NCBI GenBank assembly: GCA_020636845.1
Contig: JACJXD010000003.1
Location: 186,001-250,000, forward strand
Reading direction: 5' to 3'
Origin: Bacteroidales bacterium
GTDB lineage: Bacteria; Bacteroidota; Bacteroidia; Bacteroidales; Tenuifilaceae
DNA length: 64,000 nt
Shown: in pieces, positions 17,300 to 25,642 of the stretch
Numbering within the stretch: position 1 is the stretch's first letter
How the letters are laid out: each line of letters starts with the position of its first letter
The notes under the pieces: model-generated
What the model saw: only the letters and a program-made list of their open reading frames with translations
Database searches by the model: none
What the model was told of the DNA's origin: nothing
Translations under genes and position numbers: made by a program

Positions 17300-17329
17300 T
17301 AAATTGTAAATAACCTAATCTACAATTTA
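17300..17329. promoter_or_regulatory. Inverted repeat just before an endonuclease-like gene
   Basis: Perfect 9-bp arms TAAATTGTA and TACAATTTA are spaced by 12 bp and end 2 bp before the start codon at 17332. The position suits an operator or a translation-blocking hairpin. No regulator can be named. Confidence 0.4.
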
Positions 17330-17331
17330 TT

Positions 17332-18171
17332 ATGGCTGAAGATAAAACTCTTATTGCTAATGAACGCAAGGCGTTAATGCAATTAATGGACACCAAACCG
17401 TATAAAATACCCAGTAGGAAAGTCAACGAAAACCTTATAGTAGCAACGTGGAACATTCAGCAATTTTCTAACAACAAAAGCCCACGGGCGTTACAGTATA
17501 TTGCCGACATTTGTGAAAGGTTTGATATAATTGCGATACAAGAGGTTAAAACGGACTTGCGAGGACTAAGCAAGTTGCAGAAATTGCTTCCCGGTAATTA
17601 TAAAATACTGGTATCCGACCCAACCGGAAATTCTGAAAGATTTGCCTTTTTGTATGACAAACGAACGGTAATTCCAACAGGATTAGTATGCGAAATAGGC
17701 TTCCCGGTGTCTGCCAAATCACATCAAGGCTACCAGTTACACCGAATGCCATACTGTGCATCGTTCAAGGCAGGTAGGTTTGACTTTGTAATAGTATCGG
17801 CACACATTTACTACGGTGAAACAAAAGCAGAAAAGAACGAACGAAAAAAAGAAATAGAAGAATTGGCCAAGCACATATACCAACGATCCGCAACAAACCG
17901 AAATAAGGTGTTTGATAGGGATTTTTTTGTTGTCGGTGATTTTAATATCGAGGAATATGGCGATAAGTTTTTCAACGCACTTGCTTCTAACGGGTTTAAA
18001 ATGCCCAATAATCTGAATAACCTAAAAACCAACTTCCTTAGGGACGCTACATTCGATAAAATCGCATGGGTAGAAAGAGAGTCTTTTCAGTTTACCGGCA
18101 ATTGCAATATTGTTCCTTTCGGGGATGTGCTATTTCAAGAATTTGACATAGAGGAAAGAAAAAGAAAATAA
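17332..18171 (+). CDS. Endonuclease/exonuclease/phosphatase family protein
   Basis: The protein has 279 residues. Motifs of the EEP (DNase I-like) fold appear in order: ATWNIQQF, IAIQEVK with the metal-binding Glu, DPTGNSERFAFLYD, VIVSAHIYY with the catalytic His, and VVGDFNIE with Asp/Asn. The usual last motif SDH near the C-terminus is replaced by another sequence (ATFDKIAW region), so activity is not certain. There is no signal peptide, so it should act in the cytoplasm, on nucleic acid or a phosphoester. It is the only plus-strand gene of the R2-R3 module. Confidence 0.8.
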   Translation: MAEDKTLIANERKALMQLMDTKPYKIPSRKVNENLIVATWNIQQFSNNKSPRALQYIADICERFDIIAIQEVKTDLRGLSKLQKLLPGNYKILVSDPTGNSERFAFLYDKRTVIPTGLVCEIGFPVSAKSHQGYQLHRMPYCASFKAGRFDFVIVSAHIYYGETKAEKNERKKEIEELAKHIYQRSATNRNKVFDRDFFVVGDFNIEEYGDKFFNALASNGFKMPNNLNNLKTNFLRDATFDKIAWVERESFQFTGNCNIVPFGDVLFQEFDIEERKRK

Positions 18172-18317
18172 GCGACCATTTGCCTCTTTGGGCAGAATTT
18201 CAAATAAACAGTCTAACTCAGGAACTCGACCAGATTATAACCAGCTAAAAATAACTCTTCGCTTAGAAATTTGTATAGAAATATACAGATGCTTACGAAT
18301 GCAGAAGTTCAAATTTA

Positions 18318-19688
18318 CTATCCCAACCTTTCCAGTAATCTGGGAACAAACCATTTGGTTAATGTCACAAGTGTCAACATTGGTGGCCTTGAAGGAGCTC
18401 CAGGAAGAGAACTGATATCGCAAACAAAACAATTTTTAATTTCCGTTTCCAGGTTTGAGTCAACAACCACGCCGATGGGACAGGTTCCACCGGGGTGGCC
18501 ATAAGTTAATCCTCCCTTTTTATGGTCAAACGCAATATGACGTATCTCGGTAGGATTACATCCCATAGCAATCAATATTTTTGAATTGACATACCGACAG
18601 TAATTCATTTTTTCACGGTCTTTGGGTGTTGTAGTTTTTGAAACTCGTTCATCCCATGTGATTCTTCCAACCCCCTCATCATGTATTTTATTAAAAATAC
18701 TTATTGTTAACGGGTAATTTTTATAAACGTCGAAGAATCCACTTATTCCACCCTCTGCTAATTGATAACCAGCCCAAAATATACGCGGAAAACTTATCAT
18801 TGTTGAGAAAAGTAGCCCATTTTCATCATCCATGTACGATATACTTGTTCCATGTTCATAAAAATGACTTTTCATGCTGCCTTTTGGCAGTACACCCCAT
18901 GTGCCGAAAGTTGGATCGCCGAATAGCCTAAGACCGGCTGTTCTTATTCCAGAATGCATTAGGACAGCAGCAGAACCAATACCCCCTGAAGTACAAATTA
19001 CCGTTTTCCCTCGAATTTCATAGTTCTGTTTATCCCTTACTCCTCTTGCATAGACACCAACCGCTTCACCCTTTTCAACAATAAGACTATGAACTTTAGT
19101 ATAAATTTGTAGTTCTGCTCCATGCTCTGCTGCTTCTTGGGCAGCATAATACCCCATCCATTTAGCATGTCTTCTGCAACCAAACATAGCCTCTTTACAA
19201 GAATACTTGCAATGGTCAAACTTTATATGCCTGTAAGCCGGTTCAAAAGGAATACCAATGGAGTTGGACACTTCCAACATACGCCTAGTTGTAGGGCCAA
19301 TAAATGAATCGGGGGTTTGATTAACCCAACTCTCTTTTTTTGCTTCCTCAAGGTGAGGTCTAAGGTTAATACCAATCTCATCAAATGGCGCAAATAGCGG
19401 CATACCTACAATCCCCGCATACAGGTACGATCCCCCACCTATACCCGTTCCAAGAACTACATTTTGGCCTTCTATTGTAGAAGGGAATAAATTGAGAAAG
19501 CGCCCGCTTTCCATATGCTTTCCGCTTACCATACCCACCATGCTGCCAAGACCCTTAAGAGTGTTTCCTCCTTTCTCTATCAAAATTACTTTCTTCCCGG
19601 CAATCGCCAAATCTTTAGCTAGAACACAACCACATGGGCCACCTCCCACTATGACGGCATCGTATCCACTTAATTTTTTAGTTGCCAT
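18318..19688 (-). CDS. GMC-type FAD-dependent oxidoreductase
   Basis: The protein has 456 residues. The N-terminal dinucleotide-binding motif is VIVGGGPCGCVLAKDL, followed by a GMC-like GTGIGGGSYLYAG stretch and the second FAD contact ICTSGGIGSAAVL. The C-terminal end carries GGTCPIGVVVDSNLET and CDISSLPGAPSRPP, which fits the conserved substrate and FAD domain. A cysteine group CKYSCKEAMFGC (about 170-181) is unusual for alcohol or glucose oxidases and could bind metal. It might oxidise an alcohol or lipid; the substrate is unknown. It converges on the EEP gene. Confidence 0.75.
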   Translation of the reverse strand: MATKKLSGYDAVIVGGGPCGCVLAKDLAIAGKKVILIEKGGNTLKGLGSMVGMVSGKHMESGRFLNLFPSTIEGQNVVLGTGIGGGSYLYAGIVGMPLFAPFDEIGINLRPHLEEAKKESWVNQTPDSFIGPTTRRMLEVSNSIGIPFEPAYRHIKFDHCKYSCKEAMFGCRRHAKWMGYYAAQEAAEHGAELQIYTKVHSLIVEKGEAVGVYARGVRDKQNYEIRGKTVICTSGGIGSAAVLMHSGIRTAGLRLFGDPTFGTWGVLPKGSMKSHFYEHGTSISYMDDENGLLFSTMISFPRIFWAGYQLAEGGISGFFDVYKNYPLTISIFNKIHDEGVGRITWDERVSKTTTPKDREKMNYCRYVNSKILIAMGCNPTEIRHIAFDHKKGGLTYGHPGGTCPIGVVVDSNLETEIKNCFVCDISSLPGAPSRPPMLTLVTLTKWFVPRLLERLG

Positions 19689-19972
19689 TTTTCGATTTTT
19701 TAGTTATCCTACACTTAGTGTAAGTTTATTAATTTCAAATACTTAAATATTTAATTTTAATAACGAATTATTCACTAAAAGAACTAAACTGGCAAGAATC
19801 TACAACAAATAAAAATTAACTCTATTACATCAAGGTAATAACTAATCAGAACAAAGAAGCAAAACAGGAACAACAATACCCTTGCATAATAAGTTGGCAA
19901 ATACGTAACACTCTAAAAACATATCAATGTGAACGGAACTATTAAATAATCTTGTTCCGAAATATCCTGTAT

Positions 19973-20560
19973 TTATAATTTACTTCGCTTTTTTGCATCC
20001 CTCTTCATCAAAAACATGGTTGGAAACATAAACAGGAAAAAAAGAAGGAAAAAAATCAATTCAAACCACAACTTGCTATTGGGAGCAGGTTCTCCTTTAA
20101 ACCTACTTAATACCGCATCCCAAGTATTACCAATCAAGTTGCCAAAATAAATTATGCGTATGAACAAATAAATGTCGTAAGCCGTTTTCTTTCCGTAGAA
20201 ATCGATTAACCTTTGAGTCATTTCAGCATCCGGATTTCTACTGGTTTCGGCATAATGCTGTGTATATAGCAATGCAGGAATTTCAAAATTGGAAGCATCT
20301 GCCTGAAATTGAAGACTAAGCATATTTTTTATTTCTTCCTCGCTTATTCCACTCGATACCGCCTGCTTAGCATGGAACCATTCACAATAAACGCAGCCAT
20401 TAACAGCCGTTGATACGGTCATAATTTTTTCTATTAAAGCCTTGTTAATTTTTTTATTGCAAAAAGCACCGATTATTCTTGGACTTCGGCTAATTAAAAA
20501 AAACACGTCTCCAAAAAATACTTTTGCAGTAAATATTTTTCTGTCAAATTTATGTTCCAT
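19973..20560 (-). CDS. Carboxymuconolactone decarboxylase/AhpD-like membrane-linked protein
   Basis: The protein has 195 residues from ATG 20560. An AAAGGA motif 5 nt upstream decides this over the GTG at 20581, which would overlap the MarR gene. The AhpD-type redox motif is CVYCEWFHAK (CxxC with the downstream His). A hydrophobic C-terminal helix (about 165-187) is followed by KKRSK, so the protein is probably tail-anchored. It sits 1 bp after the MarR stop and is clearly cotranscribed. AhpD-like proteins serve in peroxide and disulfide reduction; the role here is inferred. Confidence 0.8.
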   Translation of the reverse strand: MEHKFDRKIFTAKVFFGDVFFLISRSPRIIGAFCNKKINKALIEKIMTVSTAVNGCVYCEWFHAKQAVSSGISEEEIKNMLSLQFQADASNFEIPALLYTQHYAETSRNPDAEMTQRLIDFYGKKTAYDIYLFIRIIYFGNLIGNTWDAVLSRFKGEPAPNSKLWFELIFFLLFFLFMFPTMFLMKRDAKKRSKL

Positions 20561-20561
20561 A

Positions 20562-21011
20562 CTATCCTTTACAAATTTCACACAGTTTTTTAAGCACTTT
20601 TAGACCTTCGCCTAATTTAATTAATTCTGCTTCCGATAATTCAGCAAGATTTTTATCTATCTCAGCATCAATGTTATGGTTAATATCTGAAATTATTTCA
20701 GTTCCTTTTGGTGTAATCGACAAGTATATTTTCCTTCTGTCTTTATCATCATTTTTCCGGTTGATGTAGCCCAACTCTATAAGCTTGTCGGCCGATGCCG
20801 TCATTTGAGGTTTTGTAATGCTTAAGGTTTCAACAAAATCGGAAATAACCAGACTTTTGTTTTCATCCAGTAAATTTAATATTGCCAAGTGGTGCTGCGA
20901 CAAATTAACAGGCAAATCCCGCAAGATTGAACTAATAAATTTCTGGCTCATATTCCTACACATTGTAATAGGAACATCTATTAGAAGTTTTTTTATCTCT
21001 GAGTTACTCAT
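20562..21011 (-). CDS. MarR-family transcription regulator
   Basis: The protein has 149 residues, typical for MarR. The winged helix is visible: recognition-helix region LSITKPQMTASADKLIELGYI, then the wing NDDKDRRKIYLSITPKG. The protein is a likely dimeric repressor responding to a small molecule or to oxidants. It is cotranscribed with the AhpD-like gene after it and lies close to a disrupted OsmC gene, so it may control a thiol-peroxide response. There is one cysteine near the start (TMCRN) and two near the C-terminus (CEIC). Confidence 0.9.
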   Translation of the reverse strand: MSNSEIKKLLIDVPITMCRNMSQKFISSILRDLPVNLSQHHLAILNLLDENKSLVISDFVETLSITKPQMTASADKLIELGYINRKNDDKDRRKIYLSITPKGTEIISDINHNIDAEIDKNLAELSEAELIKLGEGLKVLKKLCEICKG

Positions 21012-21088
21012 TCTTTCTGTTTTTTACCTAAATATTAAGGAAACTACTCGGTTACTCTGCTTTCTCTGTTTTCGAATACTTACGCTTT

Positions 21089-21534
21089 TCACAAATAGAG
21101 TTCAATATTTTCTCTATTTAACAATACTTTCACATTAAATTTGGCTACTTTCTCCAGCATGTATGTTAAGCCGCAATATTTTTTCTCACTCATTTCCACT
21201 ACTTTTCTTATCGCATCTACACCGGTGTTCCCTTCGATATGGTATGTAACATCAATTGCATCGAAGTACATAGGGTGGTCTTCGGTTAGTTTCCCGGAAA
21301 CATCTACCTTAAGTTTGGTTGGCATTTCTACCTCATTTTTTCCAGCAAATAAATTAGCACTCCAGCAGTACATGATGCCATTCCTTGAAGAAATAACTGT
21401 TTTGGTCCTGTTTCCTTTTTCTCCGTTTCCGGAGTATCAATGTCAATAAGCACTTTGGCATTTGATGTATCGTTCGTTCCCACGAATTGAAACTTTCCTG
21501 CCCAATCGAGAGAAATGTTTATGCGCTTACTCAT
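21089..21534 (-). pseudogene. OsmC-family peroxiredoxin-like gene, frameshifted
   Basis: Two overlapping reading frames make up one OsmC protein of about 148 residues. The first (from ATG 21534) reads through GPKQLFLQGMASC to LLEK, then stops at TAG 21328-21330. The second continues with EVEMPTKLKVDV and EKKYCGL to 21089. The break is at the A6 run (plus-strand T6, 21336-21341); one added A restores the frame. Both conserved cysteines (ASC and KYC) are intact, so the lesion is recent, or is a sequencing error, or possibly slippage. The intact enzyme would reduce organic hydroperoxides or resemble OsmC/YhfA-type proteins. Confidence 0.85.
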
Positions 21535-21714
21535 TTTATCGTTTTTTTCGTGTTTTACAGAATTGTTCTACTTAGAAAAAAGTTTATATAATGAATAGTT
21601 TACTTAATGAACCAAAGTTAACAAAAAATATAAAACAATAAAAATGAATTCTTGTTTGTCGTGCAATTTTATCCTTAGATTTAGAATCAATCCTAACGGT
21701 TTCAACAATAAATG

Positions 21715-21837
21715 AATGCCAACAGATAAAGCAACCTAAAAACATCCAATACGGACACCCAAATTTAAATTGGTTGCTGTGAAAAATTTACGGTAATCGC
21801 ACTCTTCCCTTTACTCCAAAACTCAAGTACAAATTAG
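21715..21837 (+). repeat. Short partial copy R3 of the long direct repeat
   Basis: This stretch has the same orientation as R1 and R2. It keeps CAGATAAAGCA (as in R2), a TTTAAATTGG...GCTGTGAAAA part and CCCTTTACTCC (as in R1, 10340-10350), with internal deletions. R2 and R3 bracket the 16300-21534 module. In the gap 21535-22081 I see nothing else but AT-rich sequence that should contain the promoter of the next gene. Confidence 0.5.
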
Positions 21838-22081
21838 GCTAGACTATGATACCTCCATAACTTTTCGAAGAAACTATAAATTTTGTTAAATTAACTAAAA
21901 ATTAAGCCCTCTAAATGAACCTTATTTAGAATAGTACGTTTTTTAATTGTAAAAAAAGCGTTATAAAAAATTACGCTAGTAGAAAAAAGTTAAATTTGAA
22001 AATACTAAAAAAACTGTTAATGAGTTCTGCAGTTTTTATAGCAAGCAATGGATTTTCAGAACTCAATAAAAAAACGTTACC

Positions 22082-22417
22082 ATGGCTAGTTATAAAGAAA
22101 AAGCACAGGATGTTTCCAACTTTGTTGGAACATTGATGAAAGAAAATGCAGGAATCGCTCAAGGATTTGCTGCCATGCACAAAGCAACAAGCGAAGATAA
22201 AGCCCTTACCGCCAAAGAAAAAGAGTTAATTGCATTAGGCATAGCTATTACCATTCGCTGCGAAGGATGTATTGCCTGTCATGTTCTGGATGCTTTAAAG
22301 GCCGGAGCTAATCAAGCAGAAATCGTTGAAACAATTGGCGTTGCTGTTTTAATGGGTGGTGGTCCTTCGGTTGTTTATGGAGATAAAGCCTATAAGGCTA
22401 TGAAAGAAATGATGTAA
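22082..22417 (+). CDS. Carboxymuconolactone decarboxylase/AhpD family protein
   Basis: The 111-residue protein matches the usual length of the small CMD family. The redox motif is CEGCIACHV: the pair CIAC plus His is the AhpD active-site pattern, with an extra cysteine three residues before. The C-terminal helix part is GGGPSVVYGDKAYKAM. Proteins of this kind act as disulfide reductants or as gamma-carboxymuconolactone-decarboxylase-like enzymes; here a redox role is more likely. It is monocistronic, with its own AT-rich upstream region and hairpins behind it. Confidence 0.88.
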   Translation: MASYKEKAQDVSNFVGTLMKENAGIAQGFAAMHKATSEDKALTAKEKELIALGIAITIRCEGCIACHVLDALKAGANQAEIVETIGVAVLMGGGPSVVYGDKAYKAMKEMM

Positions 22418-22420
22418 TTT

Positions 22421-22489
22421 AATTCCTTTAAGGAATTGTATCTACAAGTAATATAATTATGGTTCGGCGAAGTTATAAACTTCGCCGAA
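22421..22489. repeat. Two palindromes between converging genes
   Basis: AATTCCTTTAAGGAATT (22421-22437) is followed by a perfect 12-bp hairpin, TTCGGCGAAGTT / AACTTCGCCGAA with loop ATA (22463-22489). Neither has a clear U-tract. The GTTATAAAC centre recurs at 59691-59705 and 61721-61741, so this is probably a REP-like dispersed palindrome that also insulates the two transcripts. Confidence 0.6.
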
Positions 22490-22579
22490 TTGGTATAAAA
22501 ATAAAATCTTTCTCATCGCTTTTTTAATTAAAAGTTATGTTTTACAATCACGTAACTTATAGGTATCATTTATTTCTTG

Positions 22580-24607
22580 TTATTTATGGGGAATTGTAAA
22601 GTAAAACGAAGAACCTTTTCCAACTTCGCTTTCTACCCAAATTTTGCCATTATGCTTTTCTACAAATTCTTTGCACAATATCAACCCGAGTCCTGTTCCT
22701 ATTTCGTTCTCGGTACCAAGCGTTGATACGTTTCCTGTTATACTAAATAGTTTAGACTGTGTATCTTCCGATATTCCGCCACCATTGTCCTTTACCGCTA
22801 TTCTAACAAAGTCATTATCCGCCGTTAATTCTGCTTCTATTCTAACTTCACCTCCTTTAGGAGTAAACTTTATGGCATTCGATACCAAATTTCTTATGAC
22901 TGTAGAAATCATATTGTAATCAGCCTGAATGTACATGTTTTCAGGTATGTGATTTACTAATTTTATCGACTTGTCTTCAGCCTGCTGGTTTAGCAACTTA
23001 CATGTTGCTGTTGCCAACAAGCGCAAATCAATTTTTACGGGTTCAAAACTAATGGTTCCCCTTTGAGATTTTGCCCACTGCAACAAATTTTCAAGCAAGT
23101 TAAAAGTGTTTTGGACTCCCAGATGAATGTAATTTATTAACTTCTTTTTCTCTTCAGTCCCGTAACTATCAAATTCTTCATCCAACATTTCGGAAAATCC
23201 CAACAGCGCATTAAAAGGACTCCTTAAATCGTGTGCAATTATTGAAAAAAATTTATCCTTTGTTGCATTTGTTTCTGTAAGCTTTTGATTTACCTCTTCC
23301 AGTTCTTTTTTCGAAACCTGAATTTCATCTTTTTGCTGACGCAGTATCTTATTTAGTTCTTTCAACTCAATCAAGGCATTCGCAAGTTGGTCCTTTTGCT
23401 CACTAATTAGAGTATTCTTTTCGCTAAGTTCCTCATTCTTCCTTTTTCTTATCATTAAGCGACTGTGGATAAGAACAGCCAACGATATCGTTAATAGCAA
23501 CAAAATGATAAGAAAAATGTGCAACGCTTTATTTTTCTTTATCGTTAGTTTACTTATTTCAATATTTTTTCGGAGTAAACTATTCTCCTTTTCCGTACTC
23601 TCTAATTCATACCTAGCCTGCATTTCAATTATTGTACGAATTTTATTATCGTTAACAATACTATCGCTCAATTGCTTATGTAACTTATAGTAGTCGAGCG
23701 ATTTTTTATAACTATCGATGGATGAATAGTATTCTGAAATATTTTTATAGGTTTCATTTATATCTTCCTTGGCATTTGTTTGCTTAGCATACTTAAGTCC
23801 ATCATAAAAAAATTCTTTTGCTTTTTCATTCTCCTTCTGCAGTAAGTACACCTCTCCTATGTGGTTCATTGTTTTTGACCGTCCCAAATTGTTATCGATT
23901 CTATTGCTTAAATTCAAGGCTTTATAAAAATACTGTAAGGCCGATTCGTAATCGCCTTTCTTTTTATACACTGTACCAATGTCATTATAAAGCCATATTA
24001 AAAAAATTTGCTCGTCCGAATTTTCAATAATGCTCAAAATCGACAAGTATTGTTTCAACGCTTTATCCAAATTTCCCAACAGCACATTGAGTTCCGCAAC
24101 ATTGCTTTTAACTTTGGCATACTCAATTTCATCACCTATTTTCTTTATAATTTGGGATGATTCCGAATAATTTTCTATTGCCTTTTCGTAATTTTTCAAA
24201 TGAGTATTTACCATTCCCAGGTTATTCAAATTGTAAGCGCAAAGCCTGTCGTTTTGAACCTCACGGGCAATGGTTAACGATTTTTGATAATATTCGATTG
24301 CATTATCGTAATCGCCCATAAACCAAGCATTAACACCTCCATACAGCAATGCCTTTGCCTTTTTATTCGGGTCGTGATACTTTTCTGCCAACTTAACAGC
24401 TTCGTTTGAGTAAAACATTCCTTTACTTGGCGCAACAGACCAATATGCCTTACCCAACTGTGTCAAAATTTCTATTTTTTTTAATTCATCTACTCTACTT
24501 AGCTGGGCTTCCAAACTATCGATATCACCATTAGCCCAAGCGTAACAGGGTAAAATCAACAAAAATAAAAAAGAGAAAACCTTAACCTTCATACTAAGTA
24601 TTTTCAT
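22580..24607 (-). CDS. TPR-containing sensor histidine kinase
   Basis: The protein has 675 residues (670 if ATG 24592 is used). The order is signal peptide, a periplasmic region of about six TPR repeats (roughly 60-330), one transmembrane helix (about 360-382), a coiled-coil linker, HisKA with FFSIIAHDLRSPF (His459), and HATPase_c with NLVSNAIKF, DNGGGIS and GTGLGLILCK. This is a full kinase without a receiver domain, typical of Bacteroidota TPR kinases that read a periplasmic or stress cue. No response regulator is adjacent, so its partner is elsewhere. It faces the AhpD-like gene. Confidence 0.93.
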   Translation of the reverse strand: MKILSMKVKVFSFLFLLILPCYAWANGDIDSLEAQLSRVDELKKIEILTQLGKAYWSVAPSKGMFYSNEAVKLAEKYHDPNKKAKALLYGGVNAWFMGDYDNAIEYYQKSLTIAREVQNDRLCAYNLNNLGMVNTHLKNYEKAIENYSESSQIIKKIGDEIEYAKVKSNVAELNVLLGNLDKALKQYLSILSIIENSDEQIFLIWLYNDIGTVYKKKGDYESALQYFYKALNLSNRIDNNLGRSKTMNHIGEVYLLQKENEKAKEFFYDGLKYAKQTNAKEDINETYKNISEYYSSIDSYKKSLDYYKLHKQLSDSIVNDNKIRTIIEMQARYELESTEKENSLLRKNIEISKLTIKKNKALHIFLIILLLLTISLAVLIHSRLMIRKRKNEELSEKNTLISEQKDQLANALIELKELNKILRQQKDEIQVSKKELEEVNQKLTETNATKDKFFSIIAHDLRSPFNALLGFSEMLDEEFDSYGTEEKKKLINYIHLGVQNTFNLLENLLQWAKSQRGTISFEPVKIDLRLLATATCKLLNQQAEDKSIKLVNHIPENMYIQADYNMISTVIRNLVSNAIKFTPKGGEVRIEAELTADNDFVRIAVKDNGGGISEDTQSKLFSITGNVSTLGTENEIGTGLGLILCKEFVEKHNGKIWVESEVGKGSSFYFTIPHK

Positions 24608-24869
24608 ACCTCTACTATTTGCTGTGCTTTTACTACTAATGTATGGAATTTTTTACATTAATTGAACAAAAAGACATTTTCATCATATCTAACTCACACA
24701 AATATTGGCATTACTATCCTCTTATACTTGCAAATAGCAAGGTTTAAAAATGCACATCTATTATCAAACATAAAGGATATCAAAACTCGCTCCAATCCTA
24801 TTAAAATTAAAAATGGTAACTTTACCCGCAAATCAATTTCAGCATATATAAATCTATAAATTGCATACA

Positions 24870-25520
24870 GTGAGGCATAAAGGAATTATTTTTGACTTGG
24901 ATGGAACATTGGTTAACTCAATTGAGGATTTAGCCGATTCGATGAACTATGTTTTAGCGCAAAATAACTTTGGCACTTACAATACAAACACGTACAAACA
25001 ATTTGTTGGAACTGGCATACGAAACCTTGTAATAAAAGCATTACCCAACGGGCATAAGGACGAACAAACCGTAAACAAGTGTTTCAAGATGATGCTAGAA
25101 ACCTACAGCCAAAACTGTACTAATAAAACCAAACCATACGAAGGCATTACCCAAATGCTGAATGAACTAACCAACCGAAAAATTAAAATGGCAATTCTAT
25201 CCAATAAGGCCGATAAACTTGCCCAAAGGGTTGCTAAGGAAATTCTTTCGAAATGGCATTTCGAAACGGTAATTGGTTTTACTGACGAAGAATCGCGAAA
25301 ACCAAATCCGAAAAGTACGCTACAAATAGTAAATGAACTTAACCTGCCTAAACCTGAAATACTATACTTGGGCGACTCGGGAACCGATATGCAAACAGCC
25401 AATAATGCAGGATTATATGCCATTGGTGCATTGTGGGGATTTCGCTCGGAGGAGGAGTTGGTATTGAACGGGGCTAAGCACCTGCTTAAACACCCCATGG
25501 AATTGCTCGATATTATATAG
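24870..25520 (+). CDS. HAD phosphatase, phosphoglycolate phosphatase-like
   Basis: The protein has 216 residues from GTG 24870; an upstream TTG at 24861 is the alternative and no ATG exists before the active site. Motif I is IFDLDGTLVNS, motif II is in AILSNKADK, the motif III lysine is in RKPNPKS and motif IV is YLGDSGTDMQTA. The helical cap between motifs I and II fits the Gph/PGP subfamily, which removes 2-phosphoglycolate or similar small phosphates. It is transcribed alone towards a bidirectional terminator. Confidence 0.88.
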   Translation: MRHKGIIFDLDGTLVNSIEDLADSMNYVLAQNNFGTYNTNTYKQFVGTGIRNLVIKALPNGHKDEQTVNKCFKMMLETYSQNCTNKTKPYEGITQMLNELTNRKIKMAILSNKADKLAQRVAKEILSKWHFETVIGFTDEESRKPNPKSTLQIVNELNLPKPEILYLGDSGTDMQTANNAGLYAIGALWGFRSEEELVLNGAKHLLKHPMELLDII

Positions 25521-25597
25521 AATCACTTTGTCGTTTTACAGAAACCGCCACCGCTATTATTACAAAATGATTTTCTTATAAATATTCGCACCAACAA

Positions 25598-25621
25598 AAA
25601 AGCGCCCCGAAGGACGCTTTT
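25598..25621. terminator. Bidirectional hairpin terminator
   Basis: The stem AAAAGCG / CGCTTTT continues as CC/GG past one mismatch and has loop CGAA. T-rich sequence follows on the plus strand and A-rich precedes it, between converging genes. Confidence 0.8.
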
Positions 25622-25642
25622 CTTTTTAATCCAAGTGCAATT

